Shown here piece by piece: positions 30,651 through 40,688 of a stretch of 64,000 nucleotides of DNA. Below the pieces are notes generated by a model that searched no databases, was not told the DNA's origin, and saw only the letters and a list, made by a program, of their open reading frames with translations. The translations under genes were made by a program, and so were the position numbers. This DNA comes from Symsagittifera roscoffensis (lineage: Eukaryota > Xenacoelomorpha > Acoela > Convolutidae): NCBI RefSeq assembly GCF_963678635.1, contig NC_087064.1, positions 11,452,819 to 11,516,818 on the forward strand. The letters run 5' to 3'. Every line of letters begins with the position of its first letter. Position 1 is the stretch's first letter.

Positions 30651-33323
30651 ATGGCAGATCGATTCTGGAAGTCCATGCCATCGGCTCTGAAAAGGCCCAC
30701 ACTTGATGAGTTGTACAGACGCCTGAGGGACCTGGATTACACTCAAGTGGATGAGAGAATGGCGGTGATGCTGAACGCCATCCTCCAGTTGGAGGAACAG
30801 GGCGAATGCCGGGAGTCTGCAACAGAAGTGGTTCTAATGGTCGGCTACACCACCGATGGAATATCCAACCAAGAGCAAACCAGATGGCTGTCCTGGAATG
30901 TGGATGGAGGAATAAGGGGATTCGACTTGGCAAGGAACCCTGGCTTGAGCAACAATACCGAGTATGGCGCAGGGGAGTTCCCACTACCGATCAGACCATC
31001 AGCCAGATCTACAGGCCAGAGCACGAGTAAGATGCCATCGATGACGCGAGCGCAACAAACGGGGGAAGCGTATCCGGACCTCATTATCATGAAGAGAGAG
31101 CTTGAGAGGACTCAGCGGGAGCGGAACAAGGCGAACCTCGACCGGGATCAAGCGAAGCTTGAGAGAGATCAGGCGAAAATGGAGAGGGATCAAGCGGTCG
31201 TCGAAAAGGACCAAGCGCGGAGGGAACTGGATATGTTGAAAGCTGAACATCTACAAGAACAAAGAGTGCGAGAGAATGCCGCGAATTGTGAGCAGCTGAA
31301 GTCGGAGCTTGAGAGGATCCAGCAACGACAACGCGAGCTTGACATGCAGAAAGGGGCTAGGCCCAAGGAGCAAATGGTTACCGGCTCGAGGCCAGAGTCG
31401 CGTATGGAGGTGGACGAAGCTCCCAGATCGAAGGGACGATTTAACCTTGATCGCGCGGCTATAGAGCATATGAATGAGGGGTTGGAGGTGTGGATACCAA
31501 CTGAATCAACATCCTCCCTGCGTGGCCTAGAGACACAAACAATACGCCCATTGAGGGACGTCGCGCTGCCTGGGTATACCCCAAGTTCAACCCCGAGTAG
31601 TAGTCAGGTGAGCGGTAGCTCGTCACGACTGAAAGAATTGAACGAGAGGCTACAGCTGAGGAGTCGTGAGAGTCCAGCAAGAGTGGAGCTACCCTCGACA
31701 TGGAGGGAGCAACCTATCAGGAGTGTGGTGATCTCAAGTTACAAGAAGAACACAGAAGGCAGATACCACAGGCACAATCGTATGGATTGGAGCACGGCAC
31801 AGAGAGTCAGGAGGGATTGCTTCCATGACGCGGCTTGGGTGGAATACCTCACGCAGCCACGGGTGCCAGAGGGGGCGGTCCACCTGATCGTAGGGGACAG
31901 CTTGCTGCGGGTGCTGACCCGGATTCAATCACATTGGCAAACGGGGATCTTGAGTTTCGCTGGAGCTGCGACGCCACAGATGTTGGCAACACTTGAGATG
32001 CTAGGGATGGCAAGAGTATACACGGTAACTCTGATGGCCGGGATGAATGACGTGTCTAGGGGGGAGGCCAGGAAGGTGACGAGGCTACATGACAAGATGA
32101 GCTGCATCCTTGAGGAATTGCGGATTCAAATGGATCCTGCCATTCTCACAGTGTGCACCATTCCTTACAACATGAAGGCGGATCAACATGCGATGGAGAT
32201 GAACACGAAGGTGCGAAACCTGAATGAAATAACCAGGCAGATACACCAAAGGAGCGTCCTCCCCGTTGGACTACTGGACGTAGCCGAGCAGATGGAGCGA
32301 TCTGCTTTCCCCAACGATGCATCCTCAGACGGGATTCACTTTGACAGGCCCAGGGGAGTAGAGTGGTTAAATGATGTCTTCCAAAGACACATAAGCGCGT
32401 TGGAGGCAGAGTTGCTAGAGACGGCCCAAGTCACGTTCGGGCCACCCCCAAATCCACCTTTCTTCAACCCGAGAGCTCTATCCAGTCGCCTGGGAGCGAC
32501 GGCCGATTCTAGAGACAGCTCGAGGAGCAGCCGAACCAGGTTGCCAGTCGCAGCACCCATGGAGGCCGAGGAGGCAACGTCATCAACTCCTCAGGGTTCG
32601 GTAATATCCTCGGTGGTGGTGGAGAGCAAACAACTGGAGAGGCCAGCGGAGACCAGTAGGTCGAGATATGTGGAGAAGGTGAAAGAGCTGGACTTGGAAG
32701 ATCTGGAGTGCAGGCAAGAGTTGGCGGAAGCTTTGGGTCTTGAGCGGGTGTCACATGAAGACTTGGGTAGACACCAGTGCATGGACTGGCTGAAGGCTCA
32801 CGAGACGTATTTCTCAAGAGCGAAAATAATGGAGACAGCGGATCTGACTGGGATTCCCACGAAATCGGTCATGGGACCCATCAATTATAGGCCTCTCAAG
32901 TTGCTGGGGAGTCCGGGACTCGTGGTGGAGCCTCCCAAGCATCGAACAAGCATTGCCAGAATTAGGTTGGCAACTCCAGCACAGTTGAGGGTGGTGGACA
33001 AACTGTTAGACCCAAGGGAGATGGAACTGCCGGACGCCGCTTATGAGGGTAAGAGATTGGCAGACGATCCTAGATACGGAAAACCCTGCGGGAACACCCA
33101 GTTGGCCAAGACCTTGGCAGTTTATGACAGAGCAGATCCAGCCGCTGCGAGGGTGGTCATCATAGCGGGATCAGATTTTGAGGGAACGTCTCCCAAGTTG
33201 TTTTGGCCGGAAACTTTGATATACTCACTACCGGGAGCGGAGCTAAACCAGATGTTAACCTTGGTGGTAGCAATAAAATCGGAGATGCCTTGCGATGCCA
33301 GTTCCCAGCGAGCCCGAGCTACT
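30651..33323 (+). CDS. ORF4 N-terminal part: coiled coil plus SGNH/GDSL hydrolase domain
   Basis: ATG at 30,651. Residues ~145-250 form a long coiled coil with repeated DRDQAKLERDQAKMERDQ. Residues ~408-590 are an SGNH (GDSL) hydrolase: block I IVGDSLLR with nucleophile Ser417, block III AGMND with Asn466, and block V DGIHFD with Asp560 and His563; a block II Gly is plausible in LSFAGAA. All four catalytic blocks are present in order with family spacing, so the domain could be an active esterase or lipase. From ~840 a second, divergent SGNH-like start occurs (VVIIAGSDFEG). The true coding part ends near residue 880, where an 11-base duplication (GATGCC...GATGCC, 33,285-33,300) and a LINE insertion interrupt it; the apparent 1236-residue ORF is a chimera. 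Confidence 0.8.
33311..33323 (+). repeat. Target-site duplication of the LINE insertion, left copy
   Basis: AGCCCGAGCTACT, repeated exactly at 34,393-34,405 after the LINE tail. Confidence 0.88.
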
Positions 33324-34392
33324 TCTGCCCATTCGGTGATGACGATTGGTGCAGCAGCAGACACTCCCGGCGAAGCGGCAACTGACACACAGATAGCACT
33401 GAACGTCATCACCGAATGGGCAGAAGAACGCCATGTGATGATTTCAGTCGAGAAGACGGAAGCCGTGGTTGTCTCGCTCGATCCTCGCGAAACAGCTGGC
33501 AAAGCCCAGCCACCGATAACTTTGCTAGAAAGGAAAATCGACTACAAGAAGGAAGTGACGATACTGGGAGTCCAAATCGACTCACAGCTGAGGTTCGGCA
33601 ACCACGCCCAGAAAGCCTGCAAGAAGCTCCGCAAGCGAAACCAGATACTTCAGGCGCTGGCAGGCAGAGACTGGGGGATGAGTGCTACCGACGTCAAAAG
33701 ACTGTACAGGGCTTATGTCAGACCCGGCGGTTTATACGCAGCGGAAGTGTGGGGTGCGTTCACAGCAGACTCACACATAGCTCATCTGGAGACCTGCAAC
33801 AACATGGCAGCCCGGGCCATCACAGGAGCACCGAAAGGCTCACCAGCCGCCCAAACAAGGGCTGAGATAGCGCTCACGACCATCAGACAAGAAATCGAAG
33901 ACTCTGCAGCCAAACTGCTGATCAGATGCAGCCAGTTCCCAGAAGACCACCACCTACGTGCACTGAGCCAGCCAGGACCACGCCAGAGACTCAAGTCCAA
34001 AGACTACCTACACCAAGTCCCGGCGCATCACTTCCATCGCAGAGCAACCGGAGGGCAGCCCATGCCGACAGAATGCAGAAGAAGAGAAGAAGAAGTTATC
34101 CCGCACAAACTCAGGCTGAATAGGGCGCCATTCCTACAAGCAAAAAAACACAGACACGGACAAGTGGATGACCCAAGCTGCCCCTACTGTAATAACGGAG
34201 AAGAAGATACAGAACACGTACTCCTACATTGCAGCATCTGGGATAAAGAGCGGAAGGACACACTTGGAGAAAACCCAAAACTAGACGTACTTCAGACAAA
34301 TACAACCGCCGTCTTGGAATACTTGGGGAGAATTGGGGTTTACCCCCCGTCAGCACTGTAGACGGCCTACAACTAACAACAACAACAACAAC
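33324..34392 (+). mobile_element. 5'-truncated non-LTR retrotransposon inserted in ORF4
   Basis: Encodes the C-terminal end of a LINE reverse transcriptase in frame with ORF4: ITEWAEERHVMISVEKTEAV, VTILGVQIDSQLRFGNH, RLYRAYVRPGGLYAAEVW, and the terminal zinc-binding CPYCNNGEEDTEHVLLHC. These are typical of Jockey/R1/I-type elements. It ends with a stop at 34,359-34,361 and an (AAC)n tail. A perfect 13-bp target duplication flanks it. The catalytic RT domain and endonuclease are absent because of 5' truncation. The intact frame and perfect duplication imply that it is young. The first 23 bases are an inverted copy of an internal segment. Confidence 0.9.
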
Positions 34393-34405
34393 AACAGCCC
34401 GAGCT
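34393..34405 (+). repeat. Target-site duplication of the LINE insertion, right copy
   Basis: AGCCCGAGCTACT directly after the (AAC)n tail; ORF4 coding sequence resumes here. Confidence 0.88.
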
Positions 34406-36125
34406 ACTACTGTTTGCGGGAATGAATGATCACTTGCATGCGACAGGGTTTCTTGAGCAGCTCAAGGGTGATGAACCAGCGCCGAAGAGAATCTGGGAAG
34501 CTATCCAGACGTTATTTGCAGCGATGAACGAGGTACAAGAGAACGTTGCCTCACGATTTGGTTCCAAGACAAAAGTAGTGTTCACGACGTCCCCCGGGTA
34601 CGCGAGCATGCCTCCCGCTCTGCAATTTGTATATGCGGTCTTGATCTTGATAGCGGAAGGGAATGGGTGGCGTATCCTGATGGCAGCTCCCAATCGGGAG
34701 TTGGAACCAACGAACTTGAGACTTCGCAAGTCAGAACTGGCGGCGGCGTGGGCGGATGTGTCCCACGCGTTGAGGGGCTTCTACGAGTTGGCAGACATCC
34801 TCATTGTATTGGACGAGGTCCTCTTGCTGGAGATATCAAACTTCGCCAGGCAACTCAAGCTCAGTCCGGCTATAGGGGATGATTATCCAATAGTGACTCA
34901 CCTGACGGCCAGCCTGTGGTTTCGAAGCATGGAGTTAACTATCACAAGCTCCACCAGTAAGTCTAGAGGACCGAGCAATGAAAGGAAGAATGTGGCCGCA
35001 ACGGAGAAGCAACTGGAGTCGATGGTGTATCGACTGACACAAGAGAGAGGCAGATGCCCCTTCCTGACACCAAGATTGGAAAACGCTACGGAGAAGACGA
35101 GAGAGAATGCTCCACCTCTTGTGAAGCAAATCTGGGATTTTCTTGAGGAGCAGCTGGAAGTGGCCGAGAAAAGGGAAATGACGGTGGCCAGGTTCGTCAC
35201 AGCGGCCATTGAGGTCACGATTGGAGGATTCTGGAGGGAGCACGCAAGGGGCGAGCTGAAGACGATGAGGGATTCCGAGATTTATGAGTTCTTGAGTCCT
35301 TGTTGGGGGAAGGAGTTCATGGCTGGAGTGTTCAGTGCAAAAGAGACTATCTTTGGAGCCTTTATACAGGAAATTCTGAACATGCCCATCAGTCTGTTGT
35401 TGGCACTGTACTTGGTTTACCCGAGGTACCTATTCAATATGGGCCCAGCGTACATGTTCAGTCGGGATGTGGAAACACTCCGGATTGACGGATATTTGGC
35501 ATTGGTGCTTCTAACCCATGGGGAACTGGTGTCATTTCATCGGCTAATGAAATATGGGGAGCCCCTGTCGATGGGAAGAACCCACTCGAGCATTGACACC
35601 TATTCGTACAAGTGTGCTGCCGGGCTGAAGACGCTGCTAGTGCAGTACCTCCTGATGCAGAACCGACACCTGACTGGTGAAGAAAAGAGCCCAAAGACGC
35701 GAGATGAATGGAAGAAAGTGAATGGGGGCATGCCTCTGTTGACAGACCTGTGCCTGGCCATGAGATCGGACCCCATGGGGATAATCCGGGGGCTAGAGGA
35801 GGTCGTAACCTGCATTTATGGACCGGCCGTGATGTACGCGTTTCCAGATCCTCTGGTGACAGCTTATTGCTACTCAGTGACCCACTTGAGCCTCATAAGT
35901 ATACTGGATGGGACGACACTCAATTGGTGTCAACAAGAGGTGCTGAGGGCACAAACGAGCAACACGGTGCTCTTTGGAAAAGTGAAGGATCCGGAGTTGA
36001 TGACATACAGTTTCCGAGGACAACTGCAGTGTAGGATGGGAGGCAAACGCGAAGACCCCATCGAAACCTACCCCAAGTTCTGGAACCTAAATCCTCTGAC
36101 GGCGAGAAGTCTTGAGAAAACTTGA
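34399..36125 (+). CDS. ORF4 continuation: second SGNH-like region and unknown domain
   Basis: The frame is open from the target duplication (ELLLFAGMNDHLHATGF) and the first ATG is at 34,422 (567 aa). LLLFAGMND parallels the block III motif of the first SGNH domain (LMAGMND), and the part before the LINE (VVIIAGSDFEG...YSLPGAELNQML) parallels its block I-II, so the LINE splits a second SGNH-like domain. Its block I reads GSD and not GDS, and I find no DxxH, so it may lack activity. The remaining ~400 residues (EEQLEVAEKREMTVARFVTA, PISLLLALYLVYPRYLFN) are mostly helical with no known domain. It is soluble-looking, with one or two hydrophobic segments that are too short and interrupted to call membrane helices. 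Confidence 0.6.
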
Positions 36126-36651
36126 GCGGGCAGATCTGGAGAACAGGTTGCCGGTGTGGGATGATGGCAGGATGATCGTGGAGGAAGGACATATTGCACT
36201 GAAAGGAGATGAGATTATGTTTGCCACGAGGAGATACCGGGCACCTTACGGACTGGAGCAAGTGGAGATGAGACAGGAGGGGAAGGAGCTGGATGCAGCA
36301 GGCCCATTGTATGTGGCTCTGACAGAGTACAAGAAAACGGGTCCGACGACACCGTCACCCCTATCGGTGGGCACCCCTGGGGATAAAAGGAGCGGCCCTG
36401 TAGAAGATCGATTCAGGAGGATTCTTGAGAAAAGAGGAGTAGAATCAGGAGAGGAAAGCATGGACGAGACTCTCAGCGAGGCAGGAGAGGATATGGAAGT
36501 GGGAAACACACGGGAGCCAAAACCATCAGAGGAGGAATTCACCACTCAAGAACTGTTGAAGGATCTGAGCGGAGAAAATTGGGCAGACACTGCCACGCAA
36601 CCTCTGACCTCATCTCCCCGCAAGAATCTAGAGTTATCATTGACGAGCTAG
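36112..36651 (+). CDS. ORF4 continuation, acidic region (179 aa)
   Basis: Overlaps the previous frame by 14 bases, so one frameshift near 36,112-36,125 separates them. The product has a short structured start (RADLENRLPVWDDGRMIVE...) and then a long acidic, Ser/Pro-rich, probably disordered tail (ESGEESMDETLSEAGEDME). It ends at TAG 36,649. In another frame the coding character carries on past this stop (VIIDELDSQYENDFPERRR near 36,630-36,690), which suggests a further frameshift. Confidence 0.5.
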   Translation: MRKLERADLENRLPVWDDGRMIVEEGHIALKGDEIMFATRRYRAPYGLEQVEMRQEGKELDAAGPLYVALTEYKKTGPTTPSPLSVGTPGDKRSGPVEDRFRRILEKRGVESGEESMDETLSEAGEDMEVGNTREPKPSEEEFTTQELLKDLSGENWADTATQPLTSSPRKNLELSLTS

Positions 36652-36660
36652 ACTCCCAAT

Positions 36661-37077
36661 ATGAGAATGATTTTCCTGAGCGCAGAAGGAAGGGAGAAGA
36701 ACACCTTCGAGGGAAACAGGGATGCGTTCCTAGGCACTCTGGATGATTTCAATCGAGAAGTGAATGACGAGATCACATTGGATGATTTCAAGGAAGAGCT
36801 GTGGGACACGGTGGTGAAGTTCGGAGAGCCTGTCCTGATGGGGACAGGTGTGGAGGAGAAAGCTAGAGGAGAACTGCTGAGCAAGATGGTCGAGTTGAGG
36901 AAGGCATCACGGAAGACCAAAGAGGACCAATGTAAAGACAGCTCTACTCTGAAACAAAAAACTGACAATAAAATAATTGAAAGTTTAAGGGGGGATAAGG
37001 TCGAAACTATTAGTATAATTAAAAGTACTAATATCCTTAAGGCTCGAGCAGGGGGAGGCAAGAGTTGGAAGGGTTAG
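36661..37077 (+). CDS. ORF4 continuation, charged region (138 aa)
   Basis: Open frame of highly charged composition (LDDFNREVNDEITLDDFKEEL, EEKARGELLSKMVELRKASRK) consistent with helical or disordered linker. It shares the frame of 36,112-36,651 across the stop at 36,649. No family was recognised. It ends where the next frame begins (37,065). Confidence 0.4.
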   Translation: MRMIFLSAEGREKNTFEGNRDAFLGTLDDFNREVNDEITLDDFKEELWDTVVKFGEPVLMGTGVEEKARGELLSKMVELRKASRKTKEDQCKDSSTLKQKTDNKIIESLRGDKVETISIIKSTNILKARAGGGKSWKG

Positions 37078-37454
37078 ATGGAGACAAAGAAGTCGAATCA
37101 GTAATGATAACGGCAACGCCCCGAAGTAAAGACGTGAGGTCTCGCAAGAGGAAGAGAGAGGTGGAGGGATTGGGTAGTCCTTCAGCGGATGCGGTCTCGG
37201 AGAAAAACTTGAGAGAGACGGCCCCCATGGTTCTGGCACGATGGAAGACAGCAGCCTACAAGAGTAGCTACGAATCAAGAAAACTGCTCGACGTAGAAAG
37301 AGAGATGGAGATCCCCACCGGCTCAACAACGGAAGAAGACTTCAAGCCTCAGAAGACAAAAATGAAACGAGGTTCGACGAGCGGCAGACATGGGAGGTGG
37401 ACGTCGGCAAAGAATGGGTCTCAAATGAACATCAGGCCACTGGGAAGCAAGTGA
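37065..37454 (+). CDS. ORF4 continuation, basic region with NLS-like motif (129 aa)
   Basis: Strongly basic: RSRKRKREVEGLGSP resembles a nuclear localisation signal or nucleic-acid-binding patch. It overlaps the frames on both sides (37,065-37,077 and 37,397-37,454). Function unknown. Confidence 0.4.
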   Translation: MEGLDGDKEVESVMITATPRSKDVRSRKRKREVEGLGSPSADAVSEKNLRETAPMVLARWKTAAYKSSYESRKLLDVEREMEIPTGSTTEEDFKPQKTKMKRGSTSGRHGRWTSAKNGSQMNIRPLGSK

Positions 37455-38305
37455 CTAGCGATCCTCTTGAGAAGAATAAAACGAGGAACACCTCCCGACC
37501 GTGGTGGGTGGCCCTGGAAACCTTGAAGGAATTGGAAGACTGCCTAAAGAAGCTCGACAGTCGAGTGTCACGCAAACGTCGCAACTGGGCTACCCAGCAG
37601 AGGGCTGATATCAACAAATTGGAATTGGGGAGCCAACTGAAGAGAACTTGGCAGAACTTGTTGAGGGATCATTTTGAAGAAGCGATGAGAACATCCTCAT
37701 CGGCATCGCCGTTGATGGCGAATCCCTTCATTAGAACCGCAGGACAACTGATGTTTGCGTGGAGTCTGGTGGGAATAGAGCTAGAGACACTGACATCGTC
37801 TGATAAGTTGAAATTGGGAGGCAAGAATCTAGAGTTGTATCGAGTGCTGATGCAACATGTTGCTAGGGATAACTCAGGCTTGAGTCTGGCAAGGAGGAAA
37901 GATGTTACTTGTTTCTTGAGGTGGATAATGTCGATGATGACTGATAGTACCATCCTAGCATGTCACCAAAGAGCATTCGGAAGCAAGACGGTGGAAAGGA
38001 GAGTCTCAGCAGTCATCTTGAACGTATACCAGAGTACTGGGATAGAAAAAGAGGGTGGTTCCAGGCAGTCTCTAGAGAGCCACAGGAAGTTAAATGATAT
38101 ACGGAGATTCTACAACAAGAAGTTCGAGGAGAAACACGACGTACACCGTAACTTGGCCTCGCCAGGAGAGTACTTGAAACCCAACAAAAAGGGAGAGTAC
38201 CAGTATGTGTCTGGAGTGATGGGGATGGCATACAACCCTTTCCTGGACTCGGAAGCCGGATGCGCTCACAGAAACTACGAGGTGGCGGAGCTGCTGAAGT
38301 TCTAG
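37397..38305 (+). CDS. ORF4 continuation, unknown helical protein (302 aa)
   Basis: A long frame with coding-like composition. Conserved-looking stretches include WWVALETLKELEDCLKKLD, TWQNLLRDHFEEAMRTS, TAGQLMFAWSLVGIELETL and FLRWIMSMMTDSTIL. It is mostly alpha-helical by composition, without signal peptide or clear membrane helix. I recognise no family. Length and clean codon pattern argue for real function in the element's past. Confidence 0.55.
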   Translation: MDVGKEWVSNEHQATGKQVTSDPLEKNKTRNTSRPWWVALETLKELEDCLKKLDSRVSRKRRNWATQQRADINKLELGSQLKRTWQNLLRDHFEEAMRTSSSASPLMANPFIRTAGQLMFAWSLVGIELETLTSSDKLKLGGKNLELYRVLMQHVARDNSGLSLARRKDVTCFLRWIMSMMTDSTILACHQRAFGSKTVERRVSAVILNVYQSTGIEKEGGSRQSLESHRKLNDIRRFYNKKFEEKHDVHRNLASPGEYLKPNKKGEYQYVSGVMGMAYNPFLDSEAGCAHRNYEVAELLKF

Positions 38306-38317
38306 ACAGAGAAGACA

Positions 38318-40277
38318 GTGGAGATAGACACTGTAGAGAGAGAGAGACCTAGCTTAGGTTTGATTCTCGAGAAGACACCAGAAGTAATAAGTGTGCCCCG
38401 CTCAAGTAAAAGAGTCGAACTGAAGATGGGTAACGGGGATGGCATGTTGGTCACGAATCTGGGAGTGGTGTGGAAGTTGTTGAGGCCCTCCTGGTTTCCA
38501 CATCCCCATGCGAGCCTGATTGAGGAAGCGAGTGAGACTAGCACCAGCAGAGGATAAAGATCTGGCGACATTGAGTATAGTGCATAGACTGATCCTGCCT
38601 CAGGTGAAGGAGTCAAGTGAAGTGACGAGTAGAAAAGGGTCGGTGAAGAAAATGGAGCCGGGCAGTTGTCTTGATTCGACGTGTGGAAATGGCGAGCACA
38701 CCTGCAATGGACGGTCATGCGTCAGGATACAGTCCTTCCAGAAAGAAGACCTAGTCACCTGGTTTGAAGACATTACCGAAAGGGAGAAGAGTGAAATACA
38801 GATAGTGGCTGAGTGTTACGCGAGTACCACTGTGAACCTAGCAAAAGCTCTGGGATTCTTCTCAAGAATGTGCAGTCTCCAGTCACTGGAGAGGCTAGAG
38901 TCAGAACACCACTTGGTGACCGCGTTGAGCGTGGAGTCATGGCCCGGGGTGTTGCAAGTGACCCAGAAACACATCAAGAACTGGAAGGTTGGACTTGAAG
39001 CGGAAATGGGATTTCCCATGAGCGAAGCCTATGGTCTGCCTCTGAATGCGAAGTCCTTAGTGGGGTCAGTGATTGCCAACCTATGTGGCAGCCACTATCC
39101 ATTACACATGGCGATGGTGGAAGTATCCAGCCAAAGGGTATTGATAGACAAAGCCTTCTCAGTGCCCAAATGCGTAAGACTGGCTCGGATGTCGCATCAC
39201 TCACACAAGCTGTTGAGGAAAATCCGAGGGACAGTGCCGAAAGAACAGAGGGACAACTTGAGTGAAATCTGGGGGGAAGAACTTCTGGGTTTGGAAGGTG
39301 AAAACACAAGTGACCACGAGAGACAAAACGTGATCGGGAAACCTATGGTTGGTGCTCCAAACCTGGAAGAGATCGACGCGATACACGAGAAAATGATGGA
39401 ACTTGAGCCTCTCCTAGAAGCCTCGGGAGAACGCAATCTTAGGAGCATCGACCTCACACATGGCGATTGTCCATGCCACTGTCTGGCGCAAACAGTGTGG
39501 TACCCGGACCACGCGAATCTCTGCCTGATCTGGGATGTGGAGGATATCAGGTCGTTGGGACTTCCCAATCATCAGCAAAAGGTGACCATTTTGATGGTGA
39601 GCACGATGCTGGCCCTACGATGGATTGAAGAAAATGTAGCAAAGTATCGGGAATCGAAGACGCCAACGGCAGAGTCGATTTACGCGATAGATTACAGCAG
39701 GAGGTTTGAGTTGTTTGAGACCGCATGCAAGATGTTAGCCATACCAATGGAAGTCAGACACGTATGGAGCCGCTTAAGGTTCTTTCCTTGGTTTCGAGCG
39801 ACGTTAACGTCCTGGTTATACATGGTAACGAAGGACCATATGAGGAAATATCAAAAGGAATATCGAAAGTTCCAGGCCGAGATAGGACCGGAGGCCTTCA
39901 AGAGACCTCTGCTGACCCATCGAAATGCGATCACGACGGGATGGAAAAGAGTTGGTAGAGTATCCAGAAACAACACCAGAGCGAGGGAGTCGATACTAGA
40001 GGAAGACCTGGCGAAAAATGTAAGCCTGAGTCTTCACAATTCCTTCTGTTTGAACCGAGAGTCGAAGGTGAAGAGTTTACCCAATCAAGCGAAGAGTTTG
40101 CAGGAGCAAAGGGAGTGGATGCGATCCTATGAACAGCTGAAGGCTTGGGAGGAGGTTGTGATCGGCTCCGATGATGAAGAGGCACTATTGAAACAGATCA
40201 CAGTGTCAAATATATGGGTCTGGTACCTCGAAGACGAAGAACACGAGGTGAGCCGGTGGCTCAAAAGGGAATTCTAG
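38318..40277 (+). CDS. Distal ORF of the giant element (585+ aa), cysteine cluster, unknown
   Basis: The frame at 38,318-38,557 (79 aa) passes into 38,520-40,277 (585 aa) with a frame change near 38,520-38,557. A CLDSTCGNGEHTCNGRSC cluster near residue 48 could bind zinc or form disulphides, and a later DCPCHC sits near residue 320. The rest is helix-rich (VTILMVSTMLALRWIEEN, WSRLRFFPWFRATLTSWLYMV). No recognisable catalytic motifs and no known family. It is the last gene before the 3' LTR, about 410 bases away. Confidence 0.55.
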
Positions 40278-40280
40278 AGT

Positions 40281-40688
40281 CTTGAGTCTTGAGAGGGAGG
40301 GGGCTCGAGGGTGAACTCGGATGAAATCTGGGTTAACCAAAAAGAAATTTTAACAAATGAGATATAGTTTTTAATATGCTATATCTATTATATTAATCAA
40401 AATGCTGCATGACAATTTCCTGATTGAATAGGGCAAAAGAAATTTTAAATTACTAGCTTAAAAAGCGAGAATTCACAGGTGCAGGTGTGTGCAGATTTTA
40501 ATTGCTGTTTAGCGATAGTGTGAAAATTTTACATGGTTGTGAATTTTGGGGTGTAGATAAACTTAAGTCTGCTGCAAACTTCTGTAAATGACCACTGGCA
40601 CTGTATCTTGAGTAACACTCGGATTTCTGGGTATTCACTGACAGACGGCAGCACGCGATGAGGACATCGATCTTGAGTCCGGGGACTA
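40281..40688 (+). other. 3' untranslated region of the giant element
   Basis: Non-coding, AT-rich. A purine-rich stretch GAGAGGGAGGGGGCTCGAGGG lies near 40,291-40,311, far upstream of the LTR; the sequence right before the LTR (GAGTCCGGGGACTA) is only a weak polypurine tract. Confidence 0.5.

Noticed and set aside
33203-34361. Reading the 30,651-34,361 frame as one natural 1236-residue protein
   Set aside because: The C-terminal third is a LINE reverse transcriptase end bounded by a target duplication; the fusion is an accident of frame.
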